Assembly (NCBI GenBank): GCA_033439255.1
Contig: CM065881.1
Span: 2,914,001 to 2,978,000, forward strand
DNA from: Hericium rajendrae
Lineage: Eukaryota; Basidiomycota; Agaricomycetes; Russulales; Hericiaceae
Length of the DNA stretch: 64,000 nucleotides
Direction: 5' to 3'
Shown: positions 1-12,082 of the stretch, in pieces
Layout of the letters: every line of letters begins with the position of its first letter
How positions within the stretch are numbered: position 1 is the first letter of the stretch
The notes under the pieces: generated by a model
Seen by the model: only the letters and a program-made list of their open reading frames with translations
Database searches by the model: none
What the model was told of the DNA's origin: nothing
Position numbers and translations under genes: made by a program

Positions 1-226
1 CGTCGTCGTCCGACGAGTCTATGACGATAATGTCCGCGTCCGGAGGCGGTGCGGCGCGCTGCTTGCCCTTCGCGTTGGCAGCGGGCTTGGTCGCTTTCCG
101 CTGCGCTAGCGACGTACTGATGCTTGGCTTGCGTTTCTTGTCTGATTGCGGGCCTTGGGACAAAAACGCGTCTAGTGTTCCAGCTCTGGTGCCGGCGGGT
201 CGAGACTTGGAGAAACTTGGGGCCAT
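1..226 (-). CDS. N-terminus of an unidentified nuclear-type protein with a SUMO-interacting motif (partial)
   Basis: Reading the minus strand from an ATG at 226, an open frame of about 75 codons runs off the left edge. The product begins MAPSFSKSRPAGTRAG, then has a short hydrophobic patch (TLDAFLSQ), a Lys/Arg-rich stretch resembling a nuclear localisation signal, and ends in DIIVIDSSDDD. That last motif, branched residues followed by Ser and Asp, is a textbook SUMO-interacting motif. The TLDAFL patch is weakly like a PCNA-binding box but lacks the leading Gln at the right spacing. Such N-termini occur in DNA repair and chromatin proteins, but the catalytic part is outside the window, so no family is assigned. 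It is divergent from the aminotransferase gene. Reading frame fairly sure, function unknown. Confidence 0.6.
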   Translation of the reverse strand, partial: MAPSFSKSRPAGTRAGTLDAFLSQGPQSDKKRKPSISTSLAQRKATKPAANAKGKQRAAPPPDADIIVIDSSDDD

Positions 227-778
227 GCTAGACCAGCTGACGGGTTAGCCTTGCAAAGACCTCAAGCAAAGCTGTATAAGGGCATAGATTGTAGATATGA
301 AGACCGCGGAGAGCGAAGGAGGGTCCTGGCCAGAGAAAGTCAGGAGAGAGTAAGACGCGTCGGCAGGCCGGCCGAAACTACCCACTCGTCGGCCCTCCGA
401 CGGGCCCAGCGCTATCAGGTGGGCCCGATCCGGCCGGTCGGTGTTCCGTCTGCCTGCAACGACTCGACCTCGACCTGACTCGTTGCCGTCTTGTCGTCAT
501 ATTCAAGCCCTTCGTACGGAAATCCAGTGCTGCCAAATGGTAAATCGTACCCATTTTATTCCACAAAGAAGCAGATCTCAAGGCCAAGGCTGTTCGCCTC
601 ATTTTGCGGGCGCAAATCCGATCTTGAAGGTGGGTTTACAGATAAATTAGAATTTTATGTTTACCCCACGAATTTGATCATATTGCTATCGTTTTCGCGA
701 TACGCAGATAGCTTAAATACCGCGTCGTTGCCTCGAGGATAAAACTCGACCCGCACCGACGATCACAAACTAACCACC
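227..778. promoter_or_regulatory. Intergenic region between divergent genes, TATA-like box at 713-719
   Basis: About 550 bases separate the start codons of two divergently transcribed genes. A TTAAATA element lies roughly 60 bases upstream of the aminotransferase ATG, followed by a pyrimidine/CA-rich leader, which fits a core promoter. I see no convincing gene, repeat or RNA in the rest. Confidence 0.45.
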
Positions 779-2572
779 ATGGCTCCCGCAACTGAGACCA
801 CCGCGCCCGCAACGGTGAAGCCTACCGCGATCCTGCATAGGACGCCCTGGCGCCCGCCCGTCGCCGTGTCGGCGCAGGGCAGCTACATCACGCTCGAAGA
901 CGGCCGCACGGTCATCGACTCCGTCGGCGGCGCGGCCGTCGCGTGCCTTGGCAACGGCCATCCTGTGGTGCAGCAGGCGATCAAGGACCAAGTGGACAAG
1001 GTCGCATGTGAGCAGCAGGTCGCTGGTTCGCGTGGCTTGGGCTGATCGGCGCGATATGCAGATGTGTATAATATGCAGCTATCGAACGAGCCTGCGGAGG
1101 AGCTCGCGAAGCTGTTGGTCGACCAGAGCAATGGCGCTTTCGATCTTGTGGGCTTTATGTCTGGAGGTGAGAACATGTTTGTACCTTTAAAGCGCGCTCG
1201 GATCATGACGCTGTGTTATTCTAGGTTCTGAGGCTATGGAGGGCGTCATTAAGCTCTCGCGCCAGGTAAACATTAACGAGTTTGATTCAGTTCCATTATC
1301 ATTAACCCATGGGAACAGTATTGGTATGAACAAGGCCAGCCACAGCGCAACAATCTCATCTCGCGGAACCTGTCTTTCCACGGAAATACTACCGGCACTC
1401 TGTCCCTCTCGGGCCATCCAGCCCGGCGTCTCCCCTATGAGGCCATCTTGAACAACGAGCGGTTCCACCATGTCTCTCCTGCGTACGCCAAGCGCTTCCA
1501 GAAGCCCAACGAGACTGAGGAGCAGTATGTCGAGCGCCTCCGACAAGAGCTCGAGGACAAGTTCCTTGAGCTTGGACCAGATACTGTCATTGGCTGTAAG
1601 TGGGAGCCTTCTCCTGCCCGCAGCATCGTCTGATCTATTGTAGTCGTTGCGGAGACTGTCGTTGGCGCGACGACGGGTGTTGTGGCCGCACCGAAAGGGT
1701 ACTTCAAAGCCATGAAATCTGTTTGCAGGAAGTACGGTGCTCTGTTCATCCTGGATGAGGTCATGAGCGGCATGGGACGTGAGTATCGTCAATCCCATTC
1801 CAGTATGCTTGATGCTTAATATGAGGGTTCAGGGATGGGAACAATCCACGCTTGGGAAAGTTTCGGTGACGGCGAGGCGCCGGATATCCAGGCTGTGGCA
1901 AAGGGCCTTGGTGGCGGGTTAGTAGGCATCTCCGCGAATAGACGTGCCTATCTCATCGTCACTCCAGATACGCTTCCATTGGCGCTGTTCTTATCTCTAA
2001 AACCGTCGCCGACGGTATCCGCGATGCGTCAGGTTTCTGGAAGCACGGACACACCTACCAGGTATGCCGTATGCCGCCTGCGTTTATAGCGCCGTGCGCA
2101 TCGTGACCTGACCTTCCATATCAAATAGGCTCATCCGTTGGCTTGCGCGGCGGCCCTCGCAGTTCAGAAGGTCATCGCATCGGAGAACCTTCTAGAAAAT
2201 GCACGGACGCAGGGCGAGTATCTTGGATCCCTGCTGCGCCAGCGTCTGCAGTCGCCGAACGCACTCGCGGCGCCGTACACGTTCGACGTGCGTGGTGGCG
2301 GCGTGTTCTGGGGAGTCGAGTTCGACTTTACGGCGCCGGAGGCGCGTAAGGTAGATCTGAAGGGGAAGCAGTTTGCTATGGTCGTGCAGGCACGGAGCTT
2401 GGAGAATGGTCTGGTGGTGATGGGCTTGACGGGGGGCGCCAATCTCGAAGGCACGAAAGGAGACCACTGCATTTTTGCGCCTGCTTATAACATCACCAAG
2501 GCGGAAATAGAGAAGATTGTAGACATATTTGTAGACGTAGTAGAGAGCGTCTTGCGAGAATCGTTTGTGTAG
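779..2572 (+). CDS. PLP-dependent class III aminotransferase
   Basis: Eight exons and seven short introns give a protein of about 450 residues, normal for class III aminotransferases (fold type I, PLP cofactor; the family includes 4-aminobutyrate, ornithine and diaminobutyrate aminotransferases). Visible landmarks in order: VDSVGGAAVACLGNGHP near the N-terminus; MSGGSEAMEGVIKLSRQ, the PLP phosphate-binding turn, split by an intron at about 1167; ILDEVMSGMGR with the Asp that pairs with the PLP pyridine nitrogen; and AVAKGLGGGYASIGAVL with the Lys expected to form the Schiff base, split by an intron at about 1918. The C-terminal domain is uninterrupted from about 2130. No targeting peptide is evident, suggesting a cytosolic enzyme. 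The start MAPATETTAPA follows a CACC context and a TATA-like box. The amino donor cannot be told from sequence; similar fungal proteins are loosely annotated as 4-aminobutyrate aminotransferase-like. Confidence 0.9.
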
Positions 2573-2824
2573 AGCCAGTAGCAGTGTAGGATTTACTGTA
2601 CTCGAGTAAGGAATTAGAAATGAATGGATTCGCCGGGATGCCGGGGTCTCCTGTCGGGAAGTTCCCAGGGTGTGACTTGGGTGGCGGGACCCTTGACCCT
2701 TGCTCGCAAAGCGGAGCGGTCGCCTGAGTTAGGTTTGTCGACTGTTTGTCGCGACACTCCGTCTCTCTCTTTCTTTCTTCCTCTACATCCCTCCTCGGTT
2801 TCGATGGCTGGCAGCCGCCTCTAA

Positions 2825-5800
2825 ATGGACTTATCACCAACACATCCCCCACAAGCCATTGCCAGCTCCAGCTCAGCCGACTTGCCTACCTCAACGCACC
2901 CTCAGCCGATCCCCGCGTCGGCGGCCACCTCCGCACCTGCAGATACTGCAAGGACCCTCCGGTCCAGCACCAGAGCGAAAGCAGCGAAGAAGAAGGAGTC
3001 GCAGAAAGAGAAGGCCAAAGATCGCGAGACTTCAGATCAGCCTCAGGCGCCTGCAGAGTCTTCCTCTTCCTCCCGCCACACCCGCTCGACTGCTACCACC
3101 GCCGCCGCCACATCCTCAAAGCGTGCCCGTGACAAAGGCAAGGGAAAAGAGGCTGTCGAAGAATTTCAGTCTCCGCCTCGTCCAAGCAAGAAGTACGTGG
3201 TCCTTCCGTCTCTAGCCACCGCCTTTACTCAGCCACTTCTTTCACTTCCCTATGTATAGAGCGCGCCGTCAAACATATCCCGTCACTGCCTCTGGCATCA
3301 CCATCAACGAACCAACTCGCGATACGAAAGGCAAGAAACGCGCCGCACCCGAAATTGTCTCTGAGGACGAAGCACCATCTCCTGCCGCAGCATCCGGCCC
3401 ATCCAAGCGTCCTAGGACAGTCTCCGCATATTCCCTTCGCTCACGCCCCGACTCCACTTTGACACAATCCACCGACATGCCGAAGAAGACAAGGTAATGT
3501 TCTGTCTATGTTATCTGTCATGCAGTGTCTGACATCTGCGATCATATCACACAGACAAACCACCGCAAAGGGCAAGGCCGCTGCTGCCGCTGCTAAGAGC
3601 AAAGGCGTGCCCGCGCCCGGCCCCTCGCGCCACGAAGACGAAGACGTAGAAATGATGGATGTCGAGTTCAAGCGCGACAGCTCGGACCACGACGATCAGC
3701 CGGATGCGGGAGGAAACGAGTTTGACGACGGGGGCGAGGACGACGAGGGGCACGATGATGGGGGTGGGGATGACGACGGAGGGGAAGACGACGGCGAAGC
3801 CGGTGCCCACGAGGCGAGCCGGCCATTCGGGGGGCTCGACGAGTCCGCTGCGATGGCTATCTTTGCCGATTATCGCCAGCTGGGCTCGTATATGATGTCG
3901 CTGAGCGGACGGCTGAAGACGATGCTGACGAATATCAAGGCCACGGCCGACCCGACGACGCGCCTCGTCACGCTGCAGGAGCTGAGCGAGCTGCTGAGCA
4001 TCAGCACCGAGGACACGCTTGCGGGTTCATTCCAGGTAGATGCTTTTGTCAGAGAGCTTGTGCGCATCTTAGGAGGGAGCGGTGGGGAAGCTGATGATGA
4101 TGACGATGGCGACGATGAGGCGGCTAATCAGGATGAGGATGCTGCCCTCGCTGCTGCCCTGGCTCTCAGTGGAGGAGGCGGGCAGTATCAGGGCGATGAA
4201 AATCTTGAGGCCCAAGTGCTCGCTGCCCGGTGCTTGGCTAATCTCATGGAAGCACTTCCTGGTGTTGCACACACCGTCGTGTATCACGGAGCTATCCCTG
4301 TCTTGTGCAGCAAGCTCGTCGAGATTTCATACATCGATTTGGCCGAACAGACTTTGAGTGTGAGCATTGTTTCGTCTTGTCCCATACCTCATGCTCAGAT
4401 ATCATCTGGTTGATTCAGACCTTGGAAAAAATATCCGAGGAGTTCCCCAGCTCCATCGTGCGAGAGAACGGCCTGGCCGCGCTGCTGAACTACCTCGACT
4501 TCTTCTCCATCGCAGTCCAGCGCACCGCGCTGCAGGCTGCAGCCAACTGCTGCCGCAATGTCCCCACCGAACATTTCCAGATGATTCGTGGTGTTTGGCC
4601 AATCATCCGCAACTGCTTAGGCTACTCGGACCAGCGCCTTGTCGAGTTCGCATGCCTCTGCGTTATCCGTGTCATCGACTCGTACTACCGCAGCTCGCCC
4701 GAGAACCTCGAGAACCTCGTCGACGTTGATCTCATCAAGGCCGTCAATTTACTCCTCCTTCCCGCCGGTGGCTCGCCACTCATCGCATCCAACACCTTCA
4801 CCTTGCTTCTGCGTGCATTGGCGACCTCCGCACGCTCGAGCTCCAAGATCACTGTCGCGCTGCTCGAGGCTGGGATCGTCGATACCTTGCATCAGATCCT
4901 GACCGGCGTGTTGCCGTCGACCGAATCGGAGAGCGATGAACAGGGCGGGGCGTCGGGAGGCCAGGGCCTAGGCGGTGGTCTTGCAGACATGACTGTCATG
5001 CAGAACTTGGCGCACAGGCCGAAGGACCAGGTGGAGGAAGCTCTCAGCTTGGTATCTGAGTTGTTGCCGCCGTTGCCCAAAGGTAATGTCCTTTCTTTCT
5101 TTTCTATTGTCATTTTTGATACTTACTCACGGTTTTTGCAACAGATGGCGTTTTCGACCACAAGGGATATACCGAGAAGGCGCTTGCGCGGTTGGTGAAG
5201 GCGAAGGCCAAATCTGACCGCGCGGCCGCGCGACAGGCAGCCGTGAACCAGATCAATGCGCTCATGGCCATCGGACCCGCCACGCCGTCCTCGTCTACGC
5301 AACCAGGCGCATCGGAGGCCGCTACGCCCGCGGAGAGCTCTGTGGAGACGCAGCCCCAAGAAGGCGAGGATGCGACGCCGGCCCCGGTGCTGCCTGCGAA
5401 GGAGACGGCGGTGGACCGCACGGAGAAGCTGCGTTCGAAGCCCGAGATCGTTGGGCGGTTTATGCAGCTCATGGTCCCGATCCTGATCGACGTGTATGCG
5501 GCGAGCGTGATCACGACTGTCAGAGTTAAGACTCTGACGGGGCTCCTGAAGGCGATCAGCTTCATGGATGGGGAGGAGGCGAAGCGTGTCCTTAAGGTAT
5601 CTGTCATTCATGTTACTTTCTTTTTCGGCGACTTACGTTTTATTGCCCCAGTTTGTTCCGGTCGCCGGCTTTGCATCATCCATCCTGTCATCCAAAGACC
5701 ATCCGACACTCGTCATCGGTGCCCTGCAGCTTGTCGAGCTGCTACTCACCAAGGTTCCCGAAGACTACCGCTCAGCGTTCCGCCGCGAGGGCGTTTTCCA

Positions 5801-8800
5801 CGAGATCGAGACGCTTGCCGCGCGCGAGCTGATCGCGTCGAAATCGAAGGACAAGGACAAGGATGCATCTGAAGTCCCATCGCCTGCTGAGCCCGCGCTC
5901 CCAACACCCGCGCCAATTCCGTCCGCGCTCATCGCGAGCATGCCGGGTTTCAAGAAGCTCACATCGATGTCGATCGACCCGGAGGATGCAATCACCCTGC
6001 GCGCACGCGTCATTCGCTTCCGATATCTTACTTTGAAGGACAGCGCCGAGGGCGATGACGTGTTCAGCACGCTGCGTCGGCTGGTCGAGCGGATCTCGGA
6101 GCCGAATGCGAGCGAGAAGGAGCTGGGCAATGTGTTGAGAGAGTTGGCGGTGCTGTTTGCGTCGCCGCGTACTTCGGTGTCGAGCTTTGAGCTGCTGCAG
6201 AGCGGCGTTATCGATGGGTTGCTCAAGTTTGCTACTGACAAGGACAGGAGCAGTAAGTCTCTCCATTTCTGTGTTGGGTAGCCGTCCACTCACAGTTTGT
6301 CCTTGCTCTAGTTTCCATTGCTCGTCGGCAAGAGATCTTGTTGGATGCGTTCACGGCCCGTCGGACGAAAGGCCCTTCAGAGTCTCAGAGTCCCCTGTCG
6401 ATCTTCATCAAGAAGTTGCAGGAGAGTTTGACGAGGATGGAGTCTTTCGATGTCGTCACTATCACGCAAGGAATCGATGGTATGTATCCCTTATCGTTGT
6501 CTGGGTCATCGCTTACCTGCGTTTTGTAGACTCCAAGCGCAGCAGCTCTCCCTCACTCCTGGCGCGGCAGCTCCGCCTCCGTCTCGTCGCAGCCGAAGGA
6601 TCAGATATTCCACGGAACTTCAACAATATTGTCGTGTCCATCCACGCGATCGCGACGTTCCAAGCGCTGCACGATTACCTCCGACCACGCGTCTCCGGCC
6701 TTGCCTTTGGTGGCTCCCGCCTCTCCGGCATGCTCGCCGCCCTCGCTGCAAGCGGTCTCACGCCTGGATCTTCGGCACCTGCGAAGCCGTCGTCGACGTC
6801 CGCCCAAGCCGAGAGCAGCTCGTCTGTCGCAGGCGGATCTACGAGTGCGCCCGCTGGGTCGTCCACCATCGCCCGTCGCCGCAGCACGCGCCTCAGCGCG
6901 AAGAACGGCGCGTCAGCGAGCACGACAGATGTCCCTGCGACCGCTGCGCCGGCAGACGAGGCGGGGCCCTCCTCGCAACGGCCGCCGGTCTCGCACAGCA
7001 CGGTCTCGGAGCCGCCGGTCTCTGCTATAGGCGAGGCACCGCCGAGCGAGACTGTAGTCAATGACGACGCGGAGTTCGCGGCTGATTTTACGGACGACGA
7101 GGTTGATGTTGATGCTGAGGTGCGTTGATCTTTGCTTGATGTGTGTTCGGCAATTTATGGCTGTTGCAGGTGTTTGACGAAGAGATGGATGCTGATAATT
7201 CGGTGACGGAGAAGACGGTGACGGTTTCGATCGCGGATGGTAAGATCGTCGACACAAGCAGCTTGGCAATAACAGCTAACGCTCCCTCAGATGGTACGAA
7301 GGTCGAGGCGCAAACGCCAGATGGCACGCGCGTGGGTACTCCGGGCGTAGCCAGGGAGGCACCGACACCGACGCCCCGTGGTGCGTCGTCTAGCAAGGGG
7401 TCCTACGCGGCCGCTTTGAAGACGAAGCCGACGGACTGGCATCTGGAGTTCTCGATGGACGACCACGTCTTGCCTCTGGATCTGACCATTTACGGGGCGA
7501 TTCATCAGCAGGAGCTGCGCAAGAAGGCGGCGGGCTCGACTTCGACGGTGCCGCCTAGTTTGTTGTGGCAGGGCGTTTACACCGTCAAGTTCAAGAAGGT
7601 GCCTGGCCCGGCCCCCTCGGAAGGTAAAGTTGCCTTCACTTCACATCTATCATCGAACCATGACATTAATACTCTGTCACAGGGCGTGCAGAAGGCTCAG
7701 AGATTGGGGCCAGGAGTCGGTCGCCTACGCCGTCTCTTTCTTCGCTTCCTGAAGATGCGCCTCATGCCAAGATCCTTCGCCTCCTCCGCGTGCTGCACAA
7801 GCTGAATGTCATCGAGGCTGAGCGCCCTGAGGCTGTCAGGAGGAGTCTGCCGGAGTCGGCATTCGTCAACAATAAGCTCACGGCTAAGCTGACGCGGCAG
7901 TTGGAGGAGCCAATGATCGTCGCGAGGTACATATTTCTCGTCGTAATCTTCTGACAGACAACTAACGCGCATATATTCTCAGTCAATGTCTGCCTGACTG
8001 GGCCTTAGACCTTCCTCAACACTTCCCCTTCTTATTCCCTTTCGCCACGCGATACAACTTCTTGCAGTCCACATCGTTCGGATACGCCCGGCTCATCTTG
8101 AAGTGGCAGAGTCAACAGACCCGTGGGCAAGATTCCTCGCGTCGGGATGATGGCGTTGGCTTCCTCGGTCGTCTACAGCGCCAGAAGGTCAGGATCTCGC
8201 GGAAACATATCCTCGAGTCGGCCATGAAGGTGTTTGAGCTCTACGGGTCGTCCTCATCCATTCTGGAAGTCGAGTACTTCGAGGAAGTCGGGACCGGACT
8301 TGGCCCTACCCTGGAGTTCTACTCCTTGGTGTCGAAAGAGTTCGCGCGGAAGGACCTGAAGATCTGGCGCGACGAGGATCCCCTCAAGTCGGGCGTGCAT
8401 GTCTTCCACCCGCACGGCCTGTTCCCTGCGCCGATAAGCCCCGAGGACATCGCGAACGATGGCGGTCAGAAGAGGACGCACATTTTCCGGGTTGTTGGGC
8501 AGTTCGTTGCCAAGGCTATGCTTGACTCGAGGATCATCGATATGTCGTTCAATAAGATCTTCCTCCGTCTCGCGCTTGGAGAGGACGTTGCTTTGACACT
8601 TGAGACGCTCAAGGTAAGATACCACTCGTGGTTCTTTGCGATTTGCTCATTGTTGGATACAGCTCGTCGACGCGGACTTGGCTAATTCGTTGGAGAAATT
8701 GCGATCGCTGGCGACTGTCCGAAGCTCGGGAGACAAGGTGAGTTGATCTCTGCTCGTCAGCGTGCATGGAAATCTCACCTGCGCGTCAGATGCATAAGGT

Positions 8801-9596
8801 CGTTAAAGACCAAGTGAATATCGAGGATCTTGAAGTCGACTTTACCATCCCCGGTTATGACATTGAGTTACGGGTATGTCCATGGTCGGCTAGTTCCGTC
8901 TTCATTTGCTAATGGTCCCGTTCGATTTCAGCCTGGCGGAAAAGATCTCACTGTCACGTCTGACAATGTCGAAGAGTATATTGATGAAGTAGTAGAGGCC
9001 ATCGTCGGTTCGGGGGCGAAGTTGCAAGCTCAAGCGTTCCGGGAAGGATTTTCGAAAGTCTTCCCGATCACGGATCTTCAGGCTTTCACCATAGATGAAT
9101 TGGTGATGTTGTTCGGAAATTCCGATGAAGACTGGAGTCCAGAAAGTAAGCCCATCGCGTGTTCATTTCACTACTCTCGTTGACCGCTATTCATCAGCTC
9201 TGAGTGAAGCCTTGAAGGCGGACCACGGATTCAACGTGGAGAGCAGGGCCATCCGGTCTCTGATCGAGGTGATGACCGAGTATGACGCACCATCGCGGCG
9301 CGAATATCTGCAGTTTATCACTGGCAGTCCCAAGTTGCCCATAGGAGGTACGTTTGTTCCGCTCAGGTGCCGATCTCGTTCTCATCTATGTCTCGTCAGG
9401 TTTCCGCGGGCTGAATCCCCCGTTGACCGTGGTGCGCAAGCCGCACGAGCCGCCGCTCACCGCGGACGACTATCTGCCCAGCGTGATGACGTGCGTCAAC
9501 TACCTGAAGCTGCCGGAGTACAGCTCGAAAGATGTGCTGCGAGAGAAGCTGGGGGTCGCGATGAGAGAAGGCGTCGGAAGCTTCCATCTGTCTTAG
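2825..9596 (+). CDS. UFD4: UFD4/TRIP12-type HECT E3 ubiquitin ligase
   Basis: A gene with many introns encoding roughly 1,850-1,900 residues, between yeast Ufd4 and human TRIP12 in size. The N-terminus is Ser/Ala/Lys-rich and disordered with several basic nuclear-localisation-like clusters, then a highly acidic Asp/Glu/Gly tract (about 3690-3810). Armadillo-like helical repeats follow (about 3820-5090), including the family stretch [21 protein letters not shown] conserved block with [20 protein letters not shown] (about 8000-8070) precedes the HECT domain. HECT begins near 8190 ([17 protein letters not shown]) and ends [11 protein letters not shown] at the stop. The catalytic Cys is in [14 protein letters not shown], codon 9492-9494. 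In the known family these enzymes polyubiquitinate ubiquitin-fusion and N-degron substrates in the nucleus and cytosol. All family landmarks are present, so it appears functional. The start is the first ATG of the long open N-terminal exon; an upstream short exon cannot be excluded. Confidence 0.93.
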
Positions 9597-9779
9597 TCGT
9601 ATGGTCGAAATGTTTATTAGAGAAGCAGTTTTCATGTTTACTTGTGCTTTTACATCCATGTTCATTAGATTGCCATGTCATTTGCTATTCAACATAATTG
9701 CACACGGACTGTACATCTACCGAAGTTCATCAGCTCGGTTCAATATGTTACTGTGAACAAATCATCTTGATGAGAGAGT

Positions 9780-10110
9780 AGTCCAGACTGGCAGCCAACG
9801 ACCTGCATGTCATAAATACATGACGATCGCCTTCGGTTGAAAGCCATCGCGCCGTTGGATACAGTGATATTGCAGATCTCCATGTACCCCCGGAATTCGT
9901 GTAGACCCGGGATTCGTGTAGGAACACAATTTTGATGCTGCGCTGGGTCGCGAGATAATTATGAGGCCATGTCGAGATGCGTGATAACCGAAGCCACCCC
10001 CGACGGTAAGTCTGCAACAGTGGTGTTATTATGAAGCAAGAAATGCTTCTATACCTGTCTAAGACAAATCCAACGGATGAGATGAAATCATTGTAGAATT
10101 TGCATCGACC
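9780..10110 (-). pseudogene. Decayed fragment of an FAD-linked oxidoreductase (fourth family copy)
   Basis: On the minus strand this stretch matches two separated parts of the intact gene immediately downstream. Around 9840-9950 it encodes a garbled version of the LATQRNIKVLFLHEFWG / KICSVP region. Around 9960-10070 it matches the segment around the GGLTLGGGYG glycine motif, including an altered version of the family's 14-base exon. The sequence that lies between these parts in the intact genes is absent, and a short duplication (ATTCGTGTAG) sits near 9895-9920. Start, FAD-binding N-terminus and C-terminus are missing. It is the remnant of a tandem copy of the 10275-12082 gene after internal deletion. 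The remaining bases between 9597 and 10274 hold nothing else I recognise. Confidence 0.65.
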
Positions 10111-10274
10111 CCATTCATGTAACTTATCAGCAACTGTGTTTACTCGAATATTTGTCACATCTTTACCGGTGGGTTAGCTTCGCATATGAAGAAAGCAAGT
10201 CGCATAGGGGCGAAATTCATTCAAAGAGCTGTACAGAAATGGGTACCGGCGGTGGGGCAAAAGAGGTATAAACA

Positions 10275-12082
10275 TCAAGCAGCAGGCACGATCGAATACC
10301 ACTTAGAAAATACCATGTCCGGATCGTACTTCTTCTTCAAAACCTGCATCCTCTTGTAATTATCGCCGAACAATGCCTTTGACTGAGCTGTCGTCATGAT
10401 CTCGCTGGCTGTAAACGTCCCCCATGCTTGTTAACCCTGTTCATCGCGGCTACTTACTCGGTGGAATAACTCACTGAAACCCGAATATCCAATTTTCTCA
10501 CTACCAGGTCTACCATCTTCCAACGTGCCGGAAGCAATTTTGGCCAGCTCCTTCGCGATCATCCGCGCCACCTCAAGTCCCTCTTCGGTGTTGTCTTTGT
10601 ACGTGACGACAATGAGACAGCCAAGGTCGCGAGTTCGGTTAAAGGCCGTCGCGCCGACTGGTACGCTGCAGATCTTGGCCCCCCAGAACTCGTGTAAGAA
10701 AAGAACCTTGATGTTGCGCTGGGTTGCGAAATCTGTGAGACGGTCGAGGACCTTCTGGGCGATGAGTCGGTCGGGGGCAAGCTGGTACACATGCTTCATG
10801 TAGTAGTTTCCGCCGGGGTGGAATTTGTCATTCTAAATTGGCATGAGAGGTAAATAATTGGAAATCTGAGAGAATAGATAGAATGAATCGATTTACCAGC
10901 AAGGTATTGAGATGTTCGTATGGTATCTCCGCACAGGTATCAAGCACAGGCTTTGATAATAGCGCTTTGTTAGGAAGATGGATGCAACAATGAAAAGGAT
11001 ATGGAGCTGACTGAGATCAAAGAATGGCATGTAGTGCGCACGACCTTCAGCCTCCGATCCGTTGAAAAATAGGATGAATCCGACGTAAGGCTGCGCGTAA
11101 TTCCAGATCAGCATCTAGTATGCCATGATAAAAATGTATCCTCACCTTTCCATCTGGACCAAGCGTCAGCAGTTCGAACACTGTTTCTTTTTCTCCGAGT
11201 CCCCTCTTAAACTTGTCGGCAAGGATGGTCGTCAGCTGCTCAAGAGCATGTGGTGGGAATGTCACCGCGCCAGCGAATACTGTGCGACGCTGAGGATGCA
11301 GGTTGAGCACAAACTCAGCGCATAGTCCGAAATTGGAGCCTCCACCACGGATGGCCCAGAAAAGATCTGGGTTCTTCTCCGAGCTGGCAGTCAATCTAGT
11401 GCCGTCGGCGATGACCACAGTCGCCTGGTCATGGTTATTAAATTGTGGTGGGTGAAGTTTGATGCGCCCCTACCTGAACTAGGTTGTCAATTACGAGACC
11501 ATGTTGAGCTGCGAGATAACCAAATCCACCCCCGAGAGTAAGTCTGTAACAGTGATGTTAGAAAACAAGAAAGAAACTCTTTGCGACCGGGGCTTACCCT
11601 CCTACGCCCGTCTTAGACATATCGCGCGGATTAGACGGAGGCCTCATAGAGTTCTTTCGTGTACTCACATGATTGATAGTCCCAGCTGTAGTTGCAAGAC
11701 CATATTGGATGGCGGTCTTATCGACCGTTTCCCATAGAGCGCCTCCCCCAACATACGCAAGCTTCTTCTCCACATCAACTCTGACCGTGTTAAAATATCT
11801 CGAGAGATCTATGACAAGACCATCCTCTGTTGAGGATGCCCCCGAAGGATTATGCCCACCTCCCTTGATAGCGATCGGCAGGTTGTGTTCGAGGGCGTAC
11901 TTGAGTACAAGAGCCACATCGTCGGTGTCTTTCACGAATGCGACGATCGCGGCGCGGCGCTGGGCAGGCGCTGACCACCGCTTAATCGCGTCCTCGTAGT
12001 CGGGGTGCTCAGATGTGACAAGTTCGCCTTTGAAGGCCCTCTGGAGCTGGGCGAAGGTCGACGAAGTGATAGGTGCTGGCAT
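10275..12082 (-). CDS. FAD-linked oxidoreductase, berberine-bridge-enzyme-like (copy 1)
   Basis: A spliced minus-strand gene of about 480 residues with the PCMH-type FAD-binding fold and the C-terminal BBE motif. Landmarks: AIKGGGHNPSGASS near residue 75, whose His is the expected covalent FAD attachment; TGVGGLTLGGG, with no Cys where bicovalent plant enzymes carry one, so a single covalent link is likely; AIRGGGSNFGLCAEFVLNLHP; and the closing YDPDMVFSKWYSIVPAA. The Gly-rich motif is assembled from a 14-base exon at 11598-11611. An apparent frame change near 11100-11150 is explained by a roughly 55-base intron (GTGAGG...GCAG) that joins GPDGK to PYVGFILFF. No signal peptide is evident. Substrate unknown; fungal relatives oxidise alcohols, sugars or secondary-metabolite intermediates. 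It is in inverted orientation to copies 2 and 3. Confidence 0.88.
11598..11611 (-). other. 14-base microexon of FAD oxidoreductase copy 1
   Basis: On the minus strand ACGGGCGTAGGAGG is bounded by TTAG upstream and GTAAGC downstream. It supplies T-G-V-G-G of the glycine motif. The same exon occurs in copies 2 and 3. Confidence 0.75.

Noticed and set aside
1187-1798. Long minus-strand open frame of about 200 codons inside the aminotransferase gene
   Set aside because: It overlaps exons with clear aminotransferase motifs on the plus strand and has no family resemblance; it is the antisense shadow of GC-rich coding DNA.
11000-11150. Apparent frameshift in FAD oxidoreductase copy 1
   Set aside because: All three copies share a GT...AG intron of about 55 bases at this spot; splicing it out joins GPDGK to PYVGFILFF in frame, so no frameshift is needed.
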